Source: a virus. From it: a stretch of 29,700 nt of DNA. The stretch lies in the IMG/VR virus record IMGVR_UViG_3300049733_000035, positions 1-29,700 of that record, one strand, 5' to 3'. Positions 1-6,776 of the stretch are shown here, one piece after another (the stretch's first letter is position 1; the number at the start of each line of letters is the position of its first letter). The position numbers were made by a program, and so were the translations under genes. The notes beneath the pieces were generated by a model. It saw only the letters and a program-made list of their open reading frames with translations, did no database searches and was not told the DNA's origin.

Positions 1-14
1 GCAACGGTCCAGAA

Positions 15-30
15 TTCCACCCGTTTTTCC
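15..30 (-). repeat. 16-bp direct repeat, copy 1
   Basis: The sequence TTCCACCCGTTTTTCC is repeated exactly at 781-796; read leftward it is GGAAAAACGGGTGGAA. Copy 2 sits just upstream of the leftward promoter at 747-775. This copy lies just beyond the end of the leftward operon, past the hairpin at 43-76, where a promoter for the next leftward gene would be expected outside the window. A shared regulatory element is inferred from position only. Confidence 0.6.
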
Positions 31-42
31 AGCCGCCCTAAT

Positions 43-76
43 TGGGAGCAGCGGCCATTACGGTTCGCTGCTCCCA
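43..76 (-). terminator. hairpin after leftward operon, possible terminator
   Basis: An 11-bp perfect GC-rich inverted repeat (TGGGAGCAGCG / CGCTGCTCCCA) with a 12-nt loop lies 13 bases beyond the stop codon of the leftward 90-aa gene. No T tract follows on either strand, so it is not a classical intrinsic terminator. Actinobacterial terminators often lack the T run, and the position at an operon end fits termination or 3' end protection. Confidence 0.45.
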
Positions 77-88
77 TTAGAATTGTGA

Positions 89-361
89 CTAGTTGTGCAA
101 GGTGCGCCATTGCCTAATGGTGTCATCCTCATTGCGGCGGAAGTGTTCGACCGCTGACAAATTCATACCGATGAAGATTCGTACGTTAATTTCGTGGATG
201 TCTTTGTAATCCTGGTTGAAACGGAGTGTGTTCTTTACATGCTCAACCAGAGCCTGAACGTAATTCGAGAAGTCGATTATGTCCTCAGAGATATACGAGA
301 CATTGAACTCCTTCGCATCATCGAAGTAAGAGTTTGAGTGTGCCTGCGCGAGAAACTTCAT
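89..361 (-). CDS. hypothetical protein, 90 aa, leftward operon
   Basis: The 90-residue product is acidic and mostly helical in character (SEDIIDFSNYVQALVEHVKNTLRF) with no recognisable domain, signal peptide or membrane segment. The start is well supported: GGAGGAG lies 7 bases upstream of the ATG, within the last codons of the preceding 21-aa ORF, so the genes are tightly packed and probably translationally coupled. It is the last gene of the leftward operon starting near 740 and is followed by a hairpin at 43-76. Divergence from the dual-HTH gene suggests an early, host-interaction type of gene, but nothing in the sequence gives a function. Confidence 0.8.
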   Translation of the reverse strand: MKFLAQAHSNSYFDDAKEFNVSYISEDIIDFSNYVQALVEHVKNTLRFNQDYKDIHEINVRIFIGMNLSAVEHFRRNEDDTIRQWRTLHN

Positions 362-362
362 T

Positions 363-428
363 TTAGTTCTCCTCCGAGAAGATACGACCAGCGAGATAGA
401 TGATTCCGGCGAGAGCGAGCAACGCCAT
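363..428 (-). CDS. putative 21-aa membrane micropeptide
   Basis: This reads MALLALAGIIYLAGRIFSEEN: one hydrophobic segment followed by a short charged tail, as in a tiny single-pass membrane peptide. Its ATG lies 4 bases after the stop of the upstream 89-aa gene, with AAGAAGGG about 9 bases before it. Its own last codons (GAG GAG) form the ribosome-binding site of the next gene. The close fit between two well-supported genes argues that it is translated, but at 21 codons chance cannot be excluded. The function is unknown; modulators of membrane proteins are a known role for such peptides. Confidence 0.5.
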   Translation of the reverse strand: MALLALAGIIYLAGRIFSEEN

Positions 429-432
429 TAGC

Positions 433-702
433 TCAGCCCTTCTTAGCGAACGTGTAGCTTCCTGAGTTACCCTGGCGAATCATAAGCCGCCCGTTCTTAG
501 ACCATTTAGTTTCGTAGCTGTTGAAAAGCGCGTCGAACTCGGAGAGATATTCCTTGTACGCCTCAAAACCGTAAAGCTCCCAATCGTATTCGTCGCTGAT
601 AACGCGAGAGCTAATAGAGGTCTGCCGATAGTCGGCGTGAATCCAGCACGAGGGAGCAATGCCACACATAAGGCTTATGGTCCAGACAATAAGCGCGAGC
701 AT
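433..702 (-). CDS. hypothetical membrane-anchored or exported protein, 89 aa
   Basis: This is the first gene of the leftward operon. Residues 1-17 (MLALIVWTISLMCGIAP) are hydrophobic, like a signal peptide or signal anchor, and are followed by a polar, aromatic-rich region (DEYDWELYGFEAYKEYLSEF). There are two Cys (13 and 19) near the hydrophobic segment, but no clear lipobox. AGGGAGA lies about 6 bases before the ATG, and the promoter TATAAT at 747-752 lies about 45 bases upstream. The family is not recognised. As an early, envelope-directed product it could take part in superinfection exclusion or host membrane modification, but that is only inference. Confidence 0.75.
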   Translation of the reverse strand: MLALIVWTISLMCGIAPSCWIHADYRQTSISSRVISDEYDWELYGFEAYKEYLSEFDALFNSYETKWSKNGRLMIRQGNSGSYTFAKKG

Positions 703-746
703 TGTGTTCTCCCTGGCTACTATCGGCTGCGTTCTGTTGTGTCTCT

Positions 747-775
747 ATTATATAGCTCCGTTTGGATGTTGTCAT
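747..775 (-). promoter_or_regulatory. leftward sigma70-type promoter
   Basis: On the minus strand ATGACA (770-775) is followed after exactly 17 bases by a perfect TATAAT (747-752). The predicted start near 740 gives a leader of about 38 bases carrying the AGGGAGA ribosome-binding site of the 89-aa gene. The -35 box matches the TTGACA consensus at 5 of 6 positions. The 16-bp repeat (781-796) ends 5 bases upstream of the -35 box. Confidence 0.75.
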
Positions 776-780
776 AAAAT

Positions 781-796
781 TTCCACCCGTTTTTCC
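781..796 (-). repeat. 16-bp direct repeat, copy 2
   Basis: This is an exact copy of 15-30. On the minus strand it is GGAAAAACGGGTGGAA, ending 5 bases before the -35 box of the leftward promoter. The position fits an upstream activator or repressor site. Confidence 0.6.
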
Positions 797-799
797 CAT

Positions 800-816
800 A
801 GTAATTTACCCTTACT
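800..816. promoter_or_regulatory. possible operator between divergent promoters
   Basis: AGTAA-N7-TTACT is a 17-bp interrupted palindrome lying between the leftward promoter (747-775) and the rightward promoter (833-861), next to the gene for a helix-turn-helix protein. The 5-bp arms are short and could arise by chance, so this is only a candidate operator. Confidence 0.25.
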
Positions 817-832
817 GAATAACTAAATCACC

Positions 833-861
833 TTGTCAACCCACCTTTATTCTGCTACGAT
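833..861 (+). promoter_or_regulatory. rightward promoter for the dual-HTH gene (leaderless)
   Basis: TTGTCA (833-838) is followed after 17 bases by TACGAT (856-861). The ATG of the gene starts 6 bases later at 868, where transcription itself would be expected to start. No Shine-Dalgarno sequence precedes the ATG. Together these point to a leaderless mRNA. Confidence 0.65.
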
Positions 862-867
862 TAACAC

Positions 868-1419
868 ATGGATAATCCACTTCGCATCATCCGCACTTAC
901 AATGGCTATACTCTCGAAAAGATTTCAACGATGACCGATGTAACTCGTCAATACATCGACCAGCTTGAAAAAGGTTTCTACGAAGTTCCCAACTTCTCAG
1001 TTCTCAGAGCCTATAGCAATATAACAGGTAATGAACTAAGTGTTGGTGAACTTAATAACAGCTATAGCGAATGGCGAATTAGGAACCGGCTCGAAAGCGT
1101 GAAGCGTTATGGCCTACAGCCGATTAAGGAACACCTAATGCAACCCCACCTAACCCGAAAGCCCCCTGTAGACGACGCCGGAGGCGTGAAAGTAGTTCTC
1201 CGTCAACCCAACTTTATCAGTGACCGGCAACCCAGGTACAGGGTTTTCAAGAACTGGAGAGAATTTTACTTTACTACTCAATACGAATTCTGTGTAGCGA
1301 TGTGTGTGCGTCCCAGGGATGTAAGTCGCTATGAGATTGGCCATGCTAGAGGGATGCCACATACCCTACAGGTAGCTATGGGAAACCTAACGGAAGGATT
1401 TGCAGTTGAGTACCGGTGA
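868..1419 (+). CDS. regulator with two helix-turn-helix regions, 183 aa
   Basis: Residues 5-55 look like an XRE/Cro-type helix-turn-helix, with the recognition region around TDVTRQYIDQLEKG. A second region at about 133-172 (QYEFCVAMCVRPRDVSRYEIG) has the same plan, so the protein seems to carry two DNA-binding units joined by a basic linker with many Pro and Arg residues. The gene lies directly after a divergent promoter pair and probably controls one or both. Its ATG sits where its own promoter should start transcription, so the message is probably leaderless. No integrase is seen in the window, so a lysogeny role is not implied; an early or late switch is equally possible. Confidence 0.8.
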   Translation: MDNPLRIIRTYNGYTLEKISTMTDVTRQYIDQLEKGFYEVPNFSVLRAYSNITGNELSVGELNNSYSEWRIRNRLESVKRYGLQPIKEHLMQPHLTRKPPVDDAGGVKVVLRQPNFISDRQPRYRVFKNWREFYFTTQYEFCVAMCVRPRDVSRYEIGHARGMPHTLQVAMGNLTEGFAVEYR

Positions 1420-1579
1420 AAAAGTTAATCTCAAGAAGCATAGACATCAACTACTTAAGAGCAAAACTAGCCTTACCTATTGGTGCCTAGTTAAAGGATG
1501 CTGGTTTCATATTGGAACTAAACTTCCTAAGACAGATAACTACTCTATTTTGAATAGGTATTACTATGGCTGCTACTAA
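1406..1579 (+). CDS. putative small protein, 57 aa, TTG start
   Basis: This ORF opens with TTG at 1406 inside the last codons of the HTH gene and has GGAAGGA 7 bases upstream. It ends 14 bases into the small terminase gene. The product is basic in its first third (GEKVNLKKHRHQLLKSK) and rich in aromatic residues and Cys in the rest (TYWCLVKGCWFHIGTKLPK), with three Cys and several Trp/Tyr. It fills what would otherwise be a 146-base gap in a tightly packed region. No family is recognised. The non-ATG start and short length keep confidence moderate. Confidence 0.45.
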   Translation: MSTGEKVNLKKHRHQLLKSKTSLTYWCLVKGCWFHIGTKLPKTDNYSILNRYYYGCY

Positions 1580-2282
1580 GCGTGAGTTCCTGGAACCATG
1601 GGAACGTGAAGTCGTTCTATTTATAGAGCGTTGGCACAGCATGTATGGAACGCTTCCTGATGATAATCAAGTAATCGATTACCTTAATAGCATTGACTTT
1701 GAACTAGCTTTTGAAAAGCTTGTCGCGCTGAAGCGTGATTTTCTTTTTCAGGAGTCAATGCGGGTCCGTGGAATTTTCATCGATGCTAATGAACGACTTA
1801 AGACAGGTCAGCTTAGTCCCCGTCAAATGCAAGCTGCTGCTACTATGCTTAACTACGTAGATGGTAGAAGTGACGCTAAAAAGTTGAGAGATCTAGGTAT
1901 CACAGCTGAAGAGTGGGATAGCTGGATGCTTAATGAAGGTTTCGCTAATTATGTAAATGGTCGCGCTGAAAGGATGATGAATAATCTTACACATGAAGCG
2001 CATAAGGGTCTAATTAAGGGAATGAGACAGGGCAACACTAAATCAATTGAGCTTTTCTACGAACTGACCGGACGTTATACTAAGAATCAAGACAGTGGGA
2101 TTAATCCCCGACAGTTCATCGGTCAAATCTTGGAGATTATTCAGCGTCACGTTAAAGATCCTCAGACCCTTAATCAAATGGCGTTGGAGATGAGTCAACT
2201 AGCTATTGAAGCTTCATCACCGGCTCAAACAACGATTAAGGTAGGACCTACAGCGATAACCCATAGGGAACTGGAGTTTTGA
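1566..2282 (+). CDS. terS: terminase small subunit, 238 aa
   Basis: The small terminase recognises phage DNA and hands it to the motor subunit during packaging. The central part (about 75-165) has the helical pattern of phBC6A51-type small terminases: LRDLGITAEEWDSWMLNEGFANYV followed by AHKGLIKGMRQGNTKSIELFYELTGRY, where the last section corresponds to the usual A-x-G-N/D-x-K-x-I-x-x-x-Y-E-x-T-G-R signature. The N-terminal region is also helical and acidic. The usual partner, the large terminase, lies 2.5 kb downstream rather than next door, with seven ORFs between. The ribosome-binding site before this ATG is weak, so translation may depend on the overlapping 57-aa ORF. Confidence 0.75.
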   Translation: MAATKREFLEPWEREVVLFIERWHSMYGTLPDDNQVIDYLNSIDFELAFEKLVALKRDFLFQESMRVRGIFIDANERLKTGQLSPRQMQAAATMLNYVDGRSDAKKLRDLGITAEEWDSWMLNEGFANYVNGRAERMMNNLTHEAHKGLIKGMRQGNTKSIELFYELTGRYTKNQDSGINPRQFIGQILEIIQRHVKDPQTLNQMALEMSQLAIEASSPAQTTIKVGPTAITHRELEF

Positions 2283-2629
2283 TGGAACTAGCTCCTACAG
2301 GTAAAATAAAGCAACAGCGCGTCACCCCTGTAGAGACGCCCGAAGGGCGGGAGGTTAATTCTCCTAATTACACCCCACCACCTAATGTAGTTAAAAATTT
2401 CCATACCAGGTCGGATGTAGACAGTAGTTCTAGCAGTCAGCATCACACGCTGGGAGTTAAAAGAACTCAAGCTTCTCAAGGAAACCATAATCATGATGGT
2501 GTAACTTCCTTGAAAATAGCCAAAGGTGCAGGCTTGACCCTGACCGGAAGTAAGGGTGGAAACACAGCTCTTACTAATTTGATTAATATGTTGAAGCCTT
2601 ATGTCGAGTTTACGGATAACACGACATGA
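2282..2629 (+). CDS. small His/Ser-rich virion-type protein, about 115 aa
   Basis: The ATG at 2282 overlaps the stop of the small terminase gene (TGATG); a TTG one codon earlier is also possible. The product has a disordered, Pro-rich N-terminus and a section with SSSSSQHHTLGVKRTQASQG and NHNHDGVTSLKI. That His-Asp-Gly pattern is common in short structural proteins and fibre-associated proteins of actinophages. The C-terminus looks helical. A role as a small fibre, spike or head-decoration protein fits the neighbours, but no domain is recognised with certainty. Confidence 0.7.
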   Translation: MELAPTGKIKQQRVTPVETPEGREVNSPNYTPPPNVVKNFHTRSDVDSSSSSQHHTLGVKRTQASQGNHNHDGVTSLKIAKGAGLTLTGSKGGNTALTNLINMLKPYVEFTDNTT

Positions 2630-2757
2630 ACTGTCCAATATGTGACCGTGAAATGACAGAGCTGTCAGTTAATAGACTTAAGCTCGAACGTGCGTGGTTT
2701 TGTAGCTACTGTACTTACAACTTCTTGGAGCTAATTAATGCCGTGTCAGAAGGCTGA
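2626..2757 (+). CDS. zinc-ribbon microprotein, 43 aa
   Basis: The ATG overlaps the preceding stop (ATGA). The product starts MNCPICDRE and carries a second pair, FCSYCTYNF, near residues 25-32, so it has CxxC-x19-CxxC (Cys 3, 6, 26, 29), the layout of a small zinc ribbon. It is followed with overlap by another Cys-rich microprotein. No promoter is seen between the genes, so both should be transcribed with the packaging block. The function is unknown; small zinc ribbons often bind nucleic acid or partner proteins. Confidence 0.65.
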   Translation: MNCPICDREMTELSVNRLKLERAWFCSYCTYNFLELINAVSEG

Positions 2758-2839
2758 AGAAGAGTGCAACGTCTGTAATTCAGGTGACTGTATGAATCTT
2801 AATGGAGATGAAGCTCCTGTAGATCTTTCGGAGGAATAA
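2738..2839 (+). CDS. Cys-rich microprotein, 33 aa
   Basis: GGAG lies 7 bases upstream of the ATG, and the ORF stops immediately before the ATG of the first fibre-like gene, with its own last codons (TCG GAG GAA) forming that gene's ribosome-binding site. The N-terminal half has four Cys (3, 10, 13, 18) in MPCQKAEEECNVCNSGDC, enough for one metal site; the C-terminal half is acidic and ends LSEE. The good ribosome-binding site and exact packing support expression. The family is unknown. Confidence 0.55.
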   Translation: MPCQKAEEECNVCNSGDCMNLNGDEAPVDLSEE

Positions 2840-3496
2840 ATGGGAACGTACACAACTTATTTTAAATTTTATAAACCAGGGCCTACAGAACTTGTAGACG
2901 CTGAAACGGATGTTGCTCAAAACCTTCGTACTTTTGATAAACTAGCGAAAGGTATGTTTGAATATCAAAATACTGATGTAAGTTCTATTAGTAGTCTAAT
3001 ACCTCTTGAAGATAAACAATCTGGAGCCCGCTACTATAAGACTTACTCTAATTCAATTTATTTTATTAATGATGACTTGAATACTGAACAAGATCCTGTA
3101 ACTAATGCAGATTTTATAGATTTGTCTTCTTATCTGATTAATGGATTTAATCCCATACCAGGTGGTTATGTAGCATATAAACTTACAGGTAATTCTGGTA
3201 CTTTGTCACAGCTTTGTGAGCTAGAAGGAGAGATACGTCTTAATATTTATGATGCAATGACAGTTAATACAACCTATACAGTAGCTACACTGCCTTCACC
3301 TGTTTGGCCTTCTGTAGGGCATTATTTTGATTTGTCAGCAGGTAATACAGGGCTTAATTATTCAATGGGACGTATGCTTATTAATACTAATGGAAATATG
3401 ACATGGACTCGTTATGGTGATACTATAACAGCTGGTAGTACAGAAAATAAAATTAGCCTGTCCGGTATACGTTTTTGGTTGGGAACTACTCCATGA
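2840..3496 (+). CDS. fibre-like / receptor-binding protein A, 218 aa
   Basis: This is the first of three consecutive genes of similar size and plan. The N-terminal 50 residues (YFKFYKPGPTELVDAETDVAQNLRTFDKLA) follow the pattern seen in the next two, aromatic-x-Phe-x-x-Pro then a Leu/Asn-rich helix with N-x-x-x-x-D, as in short phage fibre N-termini that attach to the virion. The C-terminal region from about 105 is beta-rich and ends with ISLSGIRFWLG, typical of a jelly-roll carbohydrate-binding domain. GAGGAATAA precedes the ATG. Codons here are visibly more AT-rich than in the portal-capsid region. Host surface recognition is inferred from the architecture, not from a known family. Confidence 0.65.
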   Translation: MGTYTTYFKFYKPGPTELVDAETDVAQNLRTFDKLAKGMFEYQNTDVSSISSLIPLEDKQSGARYYKTYSNSIYFINDDLNTEQDPVTNADFIDLSSYLINGFNPIPGGYVAYKLTGNSGTLSQLCELEGEIRLNIYDAMTVNTTYTVATLPSPVWPSVGHYFDLSAGNTGLNYSMGRMLINTNGNMTWTRYGDTITAGSTENKISLSGIRFWLGTTP

Positions 3497-4113
3497 GTTA
3501 CTTTAGTTTTACAAATGTTACTCCACCTCCCAATGATGAACTTGTTAATGAAATTACTCACCTAAATAATAATTGGGATCACCTAGACGCTAAAATAGCA
3601 GCTCTACAGGGTCATGGTTCTTTTACTAATCAAGAAGTAGGACAGGAAGTTATAGTTCTTAATACAGGTAATCTTAGTCTAGGTGTTTGGAATGGTTCAA
3701 CATGGGTTTTTCCTTCACAGCCTAATAGTGCATGGACAACATGGACAGCTTTGCCTTTGACTTCTTCTCCTATAGCTCGTCCTAGTTTTACTCCTCGTTA
3801 TAGAGTTAATACTGGACTAAAAGTAGGTGAACTAACTGGTGGATTGCAAGTAGACGGAGCTGCGTCGGCTTGGACTGCATCTGCAATAGTTACAGTTACT
3901 CCAACAACTACAGGAGTTTTGGGATCAACTTATACTCCAGGAACACGATTCTATACAGGTGATTGTGCTACATCTATCCCGACTTCAAATGTTGCTGGAG
4001 GCCAATGGATGATAGATAATGCAAATGATGGTTTTAGATTGAGAGTACGTTTTATGGGTACTTCTGGAGGAGGTAATTTCCTTCAGCTTAATGGCATAAG
4101 GTGGTTTTGGTAA
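3493..4113 (+). CDS. fibre-like / receptor-binding protein B, about 206 aa
   Basis: The ATG at 3493 overlaps the stop of gene A (ATGA); an in-frame GTG at 3475 is also possible. The product starts MSYFSFTNVTPPPNDELVNEITHLNNNWDHLDAKI, matching the adaptor pattern of genes A and C, then a Gly-rich beta section (GSFTNQEVGQEVIVLN...VWNGSTWVF). From about 80 on there is a beta-sandwich-like domain ending FLQLNGIRWFW, very close to the ISLSGIRFWL end of gene A. The three genes look like products of tandem duplication and divergence. They probably form short fibres or spikes, possibly as alternatives or a mixed trimer. Confidence 0.65.
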   Translation: MSYFSFTNVTPPPNDELVNEITHLNNNWDHLDAKIAALQGHGSFTNQEVGQEVIVLNTGNLSLGVWNGSTWVFPSQPNSAWTTWTALPLTSSPIARPSFTPRYRVNTGLKVGELTGGLQVDGAASAWTASAIVTVTPTTTGVLGSTYTPGTRFYTGDCATSIPTSNVAGGQWMIDNANDGFRLRVRFMGTSGGGNFLQLNGIRWFW

Positions 4114-4808
4114 TGTCTGATGAGACGACAGATAATTATGATTTTGTATTGCCTAATAATAATTCTTTGATGAAAGATCCTGTAAAATATCTTAATGATA
4201 ACTGGACAAAAATTGAGAACATTCCTGCACCTAATATCATCACAGATAATCTTCCTACTGCGGGTGATTATAAGCTTTATGATCGTATTTATTATACTAA
4301 TGATAGCAGTATTTATATTTTGGTAGTTAATGACCCTAACTGGGGATTTGTTTGGCGACCAGTTCATTCGTATATAAGTCCATGGCAAAGTCTTCCATTT
4401 ACTATTTATTTTGATGGAAGTCTATGGCAGAATACAGCAAGCCCTAATAGTCCTCAGATTGCTATGGATAATCGAGGACGTATTTATTGGCGTGGAGCTG
4501 TTACATACATACCTGGTGCTATTCCTCGTAATACGAGTTTTAGGCTTTTTAAAGACATGCCTGCTGGAATTGCACCTTCACGCTCTAATACTTTTATGCT
4601 TGGTCTTAATTCATTGAGTCTCTCAGGTTCAGGTTTGGGTATGTGGCAGGGAGCACGTCTTTATATGGAGGCTCCCGATACTAATGGGCTAGGTTCTAAT
4701 CCACGATATACAACAGTTCGTGTATTTGGTGGGTCTGTTGATCCAGCTACAAATATTTATCTTAATATGAGTTATTATCCTGGTGAAAAGGCTTACTATG
4801 GCACGTGA
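4113..4808 (+). CDS. fibre-like / receptor-binding protein C, 231 aa
   Basis: The ATG shares a base with the stop of gene B (TAATG). The N-terminus (YDFVLPNNNSLMKDPVKYLNDNWTKIENI) matches the adaptor pattern of A and B, including the L-N-x-N-W also found in B. A short section IYYTNDSSIYILVVNDPNWGFVWRP is like the beta hairpin units of phage fibres, and the C-terminal domain (PWQSLPF ... IAMDNRGRIYWRGAV) is beta-rich. The gene ends 11 bases inside the large terminase gene. Finding fibre-like genes between small and large terminase is unusual for podoviruses, where they normally follow the tail genes. Confidence 0.65.
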   Translation: MSDETTDNYDFVLPNNNSLMKDPVKYLNDNWTKIENIPAPNIITDNLPTAGDYKLYDRIYYTNDSSIYILVVNDPNWGFVWRPVHSYISPWQSLPFTIYFDGSLWQNTASPNSPQIAMDNRGRIYWRGAVTYIPGAIPRNTSFRLFKDMPAGIAPSRSNTFMLGLNSLSLSGSGLGMWQGARLYMEAPDTNGLGSNPRYTTVRVFGGSVDPATNIYLNMSYYPGEKAYYGT

Positions 4809-6324
4809 TCGTAAAATCGTAACTATACATGATGCACTTAAAGAATTGGGAAGTAATCTAAGTAAACTCTCTTATGCACCAAACATGCATAGCTATGAAC
4901 CACATATTAAGCAAAAGAAGTTCCATAGCTCACCTAAGAAGCGACGTCTGTATATCGGAGGTAACCGATCAGGTAAAACCGTTGGTGGAATTATGGAGGA
5001 TATTTGGTGGTCTACAGGAAAGCATCCTTTTTTGAATCTACCTCAGCGGCCTATGGAAGGTCGTATTGTAACCGTTGATTTTACCTACGGTCTTAATCAA
5101 ATTATCATACCTAAACTTAAGCAATGGATACCTCCCTCAGAACTTAGGGGAGGTTCTTGGTTTACAGCTTATGATGCTGGTTTGCGCGTACTTAACTTTG
5201 AAAACGGTTCAACTATTGAGTTGATGTCTTATGAACAGGACATGGAAAAGTTCGCTGGTGTTCCTCGTGACTGGACTCATTTTGACGAGGAACCACCTAA
5301 ACCAATCTATGATGAATGTCAAGCTCGACTAATTGACCGAGCTGGTAGGTCATGGATAACTATGACACCGCTCGATGGTATGACGTGGGTTTATGATCTA
5401 CTCTATGAACCTGGAATAACCGGAAATCCTGGTGTAGATGTTATCCAGGTTGATATGGCAGAAAATCCTTATATCGATCCAGAATCACGAGATGAATATC
5501 TTAGTAATCTGGATGAAGATGATATAGCAGCACGAAAAGAAGGTAACTTCGTTCAACTCGGTGGTTTGGTTTACAAGATATTTAAACCAGAGATACATGT
5601 AATAGATCCTGTAGATCCTGTAGAGTTTTCAGGTCAGAATTATAAACATTATATGTCATTGGATCATGGCTTTAATAACCCCACAGCAGTGCTATGGCAT
5701 GCTGCTGATGTAGATAACCGAGTCTATACTTTTGATGAACATTATGTAGCAGGCATGACTATTGACTTTCATGCTAAGATAATTAAACAAAAAGAACTTG
5801 AACATAAACGTAACCCTGACATGCGGATATGCGATCCAGCGCTCGCGCAGCGTCAGGGTGTTACAGGCACCTCTATTCAAACTGAATATGCTATTCGTGG
5901 CGTAGGTATGGTCTTGGGTAATAATGACGTAATTACTGGTGTAGCTAAAGTTAACCAGTATCTAGCTATTCAGGCTGATGGTAAACCTTCTTGGCGAATT
6001 ACTCGTAACTGCGCTAACCTGATTAAAGAAATAGCTCGACTAAGGTGGAAGACTTGGGCAAGTAAAAAGCAGGCAGCGGATAATAATCCGTATGATCAGA
6101 TTCATAAAAAAGATGATCATGCGTGTGATAGTGCTCGCTACTTCTTTTCATTTATGCCCAGCCTTAGGCAAACTGTACCACCCCCTGTAGTTAGACAAGT
6201 TCCTTCAGGATTTGGGGGAGTACCTAGGAATCCTAATACTGGATTTATAGATTCAAATCTTACTCCTTCAGCTCTTGCAGGAAATAAAGAAACTCAGTGG
6301 CAAATTCGACTTAACGAGGATTAG
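4798..6324 (+). CDS. terL: terminase large subunit, 508 aa
   Basis: This is the ATPase-nuclease motor that packages DNA into the prohead. The N-terminal ATPase has Walker A GGNRSGKT (54-61), and Walker B with the catalytic acid at THFDEE (Asp163-Glu164-Glu165). The C-terminal RNase H-fold nuclease shows the acidic patches expected for metal binding: MSLDHGFNNP, RICDPALA and the late KKDDHACDSARYF. Its length is normal for the family. The ATG at 4798 with AAAAGG about 6 bases upstream is preferred over the in-frame GTG at 4783; it overlaps the fibre C gene by 11 bases. The 149-aa gene starts 2 bases after the stop. Confidence 0.95.
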   Translation: MARDRKIVTIHDALKELGSNLSKLSYAPNMHSYEPHIKQKKFHSSPKKRRLYIGGNRSGKTVGGIMEDIWWSTGKHPFLNLPQRPMEGRIVTVDFTYGLNQIIIPKLKQWIPPSELRGGSWFTAYDAGLRVLNFENGSTIELMSYEQDMEKFAGVPRDWTHFDEEPPKPIYDECQARLIDRAGRSWITMTPLDGMTWVYDLLYEPGITGNPGVDVIQVDMAENPYIDPESRDEYLSNLDEDDIAARKEGNFVQLGGLVYKIFKPEIHVIDPVDPVEFSGQNYKHYMSLDHGFNNPTAVLWHAADVDNRVYTFDEHYVAGMTIDFHAKIIKQKELEHKRNPDMRICDPALAQRQGVTGTSIQTEYAIRGVGMVLGNNDVITGVAKVNQYLAIQADGKPSWRITRNCANLIKEIARLRWKTWASKKQAADNNPYDQIHKKDDHACDSARYFFSFMPSLRQTVPPPVVRQVPSGFGGVPRNPNTGFIDSNLTPSALAGNKETQWQIRLNED

Positions 6325-6326
6325 TC

Positions 6327-6776
6327 ATGGTTGATATTAATCAGGAGATTCTCAATAACCCTGATCTGGGTAAGGCTTCTCATCTTCCTTATCTTGATGA
6401 AGTTACTGAGCAACTTAATGAAAACCTTCACGCTAAGCGTGAGGACCGTGAGCCGGAAGAGATTTCCCCTAAGAACGAATACTCAACCGGCGCAGTAGCT
6501 GTTCACGGATTTACTACAGAACTTCAGCGTAGGACTGAAAATGCTGATTCTTCTGTAGAGGCCGATAAGGCTATTGCTGACGAAGACTGGAATAAGGCTG
6601 GTCAGGTTCCTCTTTCTGAGGAAGAAAAGGAAGAGCAGGATAAGAAATCTGAGACCGAAAAATCCACAGGGAATACCACTGAAAGTAGTCTTGGATCTCC
6701 TCAGGAAGAAGAAGAAAAGCGCCTTACTATGAAGGTTACTTCTACTAGGCGAACTTCTGCTAAGAAGACTAGCTAA
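6327..6776 (+). CDS. hypothetical acidic protein with basic tail, 149 aa
   Basis: The product is highly charged and low in hydrophobic residues: helical at the start, then Glu/Lys-rich (SEEEKEEQDKKSETEK, QEEEEKRL), ending in a basic Ser/Thr/Lys/Arg tail (TSTRRTSAKKTS). It is probably largely disordered. It lies between the large terminase and portal genes and overlaps the next gene by one base (TAATG). The basic tail could bind DNA, and the position suggests a role in packaging or early head assembly, but no family is recognised. Confidence 0.8.
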   Translation: MVDINQEILNNPDLGKASHLPYLDEVTEQLNENLHAKREDREPEEISPKNEYSTGAVAVHGFTTELQRRTENADSSVEADKAIADEDWNKAGQVPLSEEEKEEQDKKSETEKSTGNTTESSLGSPQEEEEKRLTMKVTSTRRTSAKKTS

